The notes beneath the pieces are model-generated. The model was given only the letters and a program-made list of their open reading frames with translations, made no database searches and was not told where the DNA came from. A stretch of 33,652 bases of DNA from Sphingobacteriales bacterium TSM_CSM (lineage in GTDB: Bacteria > Bacteroidota > Bacteroidia > Chitinophagales > UBA2359): assembly GCA_002212725.1 (NCBI GenBank), contig MTCR01000083.1, positions 1 to 33,652 of the forward strand. Reading direction: 5' to 3'. Numbering within the stretch: the first letter of the stretch is position 1; the number at the start of each line of letters is the position of its first letter. Below are positions 33,601-33,652 of this stretch, in pieces. The position numbers and the translations under genes are program-made.

Positions 33601-33652
33601 ACTTGCTGTGCTTTGGTAATAAGGAGATTATGCATTATAATGGAAATTATTT

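Noticed and set aside
33630-33652. Possible start of another gene (AAGGAG then ATG) at the window edge
   Set aside because: Only seven codons are visible, spacing of the purine-rich stretch to ATG is only 3 nt, and Shine-Dalgarno sites are weakly used in this phylum; not enough to call.

Overview
The window reads as chromosomal DNA of a Bacteroidota bacterium, most likely from the Chitinophagales/Sphingobacteriales side of the phylum (the placement is inference). Four proteins end in type IX secretion (T9SS) type A sorting domains. The first gene carries SprB-like repeats, there is a TonB-dependent receptor with an N-terminal carboxypeptidase-regulatory-like domain, and five upstream regions carry the Bacteroidota promoter form TTG-N18-20-TAnnTTTG. 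No tRNA, rRNA, CRISPR array, integrase or intact transposase was seen.

Layout. 1-4199 is the 3' part of a very large secreted adhesin-like protein made of regular beta-domain repeats. 4491-9445 (+) holds a PAP2 membrane phosphatase, a TonB-dependent receptor and a secreted copper-monooxygenase-like protein, closed by a strong bidirectional terminator. 9528-15560 (-) holds an M61 peptidase fused to PDZ and NTF2-like domains, a prohibitin-like membrane protein and a LytS-type sensor kinase with a beta-propeller sensor. 15725-18257 (+) holds an ECF sigma factor, a small charged protein with its own good promoter, the MeaB/ArgK GTPase and a TatA-like subunit. DNA polymerase I lies on the minus strand at 18315-21179, divergent from a fused SpmA-SpmB-type membrane protein (21413-23242).

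23243-26053 is a plastic stretch: a dispersed repeat, two T9SS cargo genes, an exact 82-bp duplication and a 12-codon chimeric remnant that joins the start of one T9SS gene to an end like that of its neighbour. An endonuclease/exonuclease/phosphatase-family protein (-), a DUF547 lipoprotein, a HerA-like (DUF853-type) ATPase and a nucleoside phosphorylase (+) follow. The last 2.3 kb are accessory in character: a third copy of the dispersed repeat, a T9SS sorting-domain fragment on the minus strand, a 12-unit, 21-bp-periodic AT-rich array, an unknown 164-aa protein, and an AT-rich ORF with a possible HEPN-type motif.

The genes mostly look like independent single transcription units. The shared themes are cell-surface and secreted products (T9SS cargo, TonB receptor, lipoprotein, Tat component) and envelope signalling (sensor kinase divergent from the ECF sigma factor). 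The least explained structures are the 21-bp array, the 3'-end-associated dispersed repeats, and the collapsed T9SS gene remnant.
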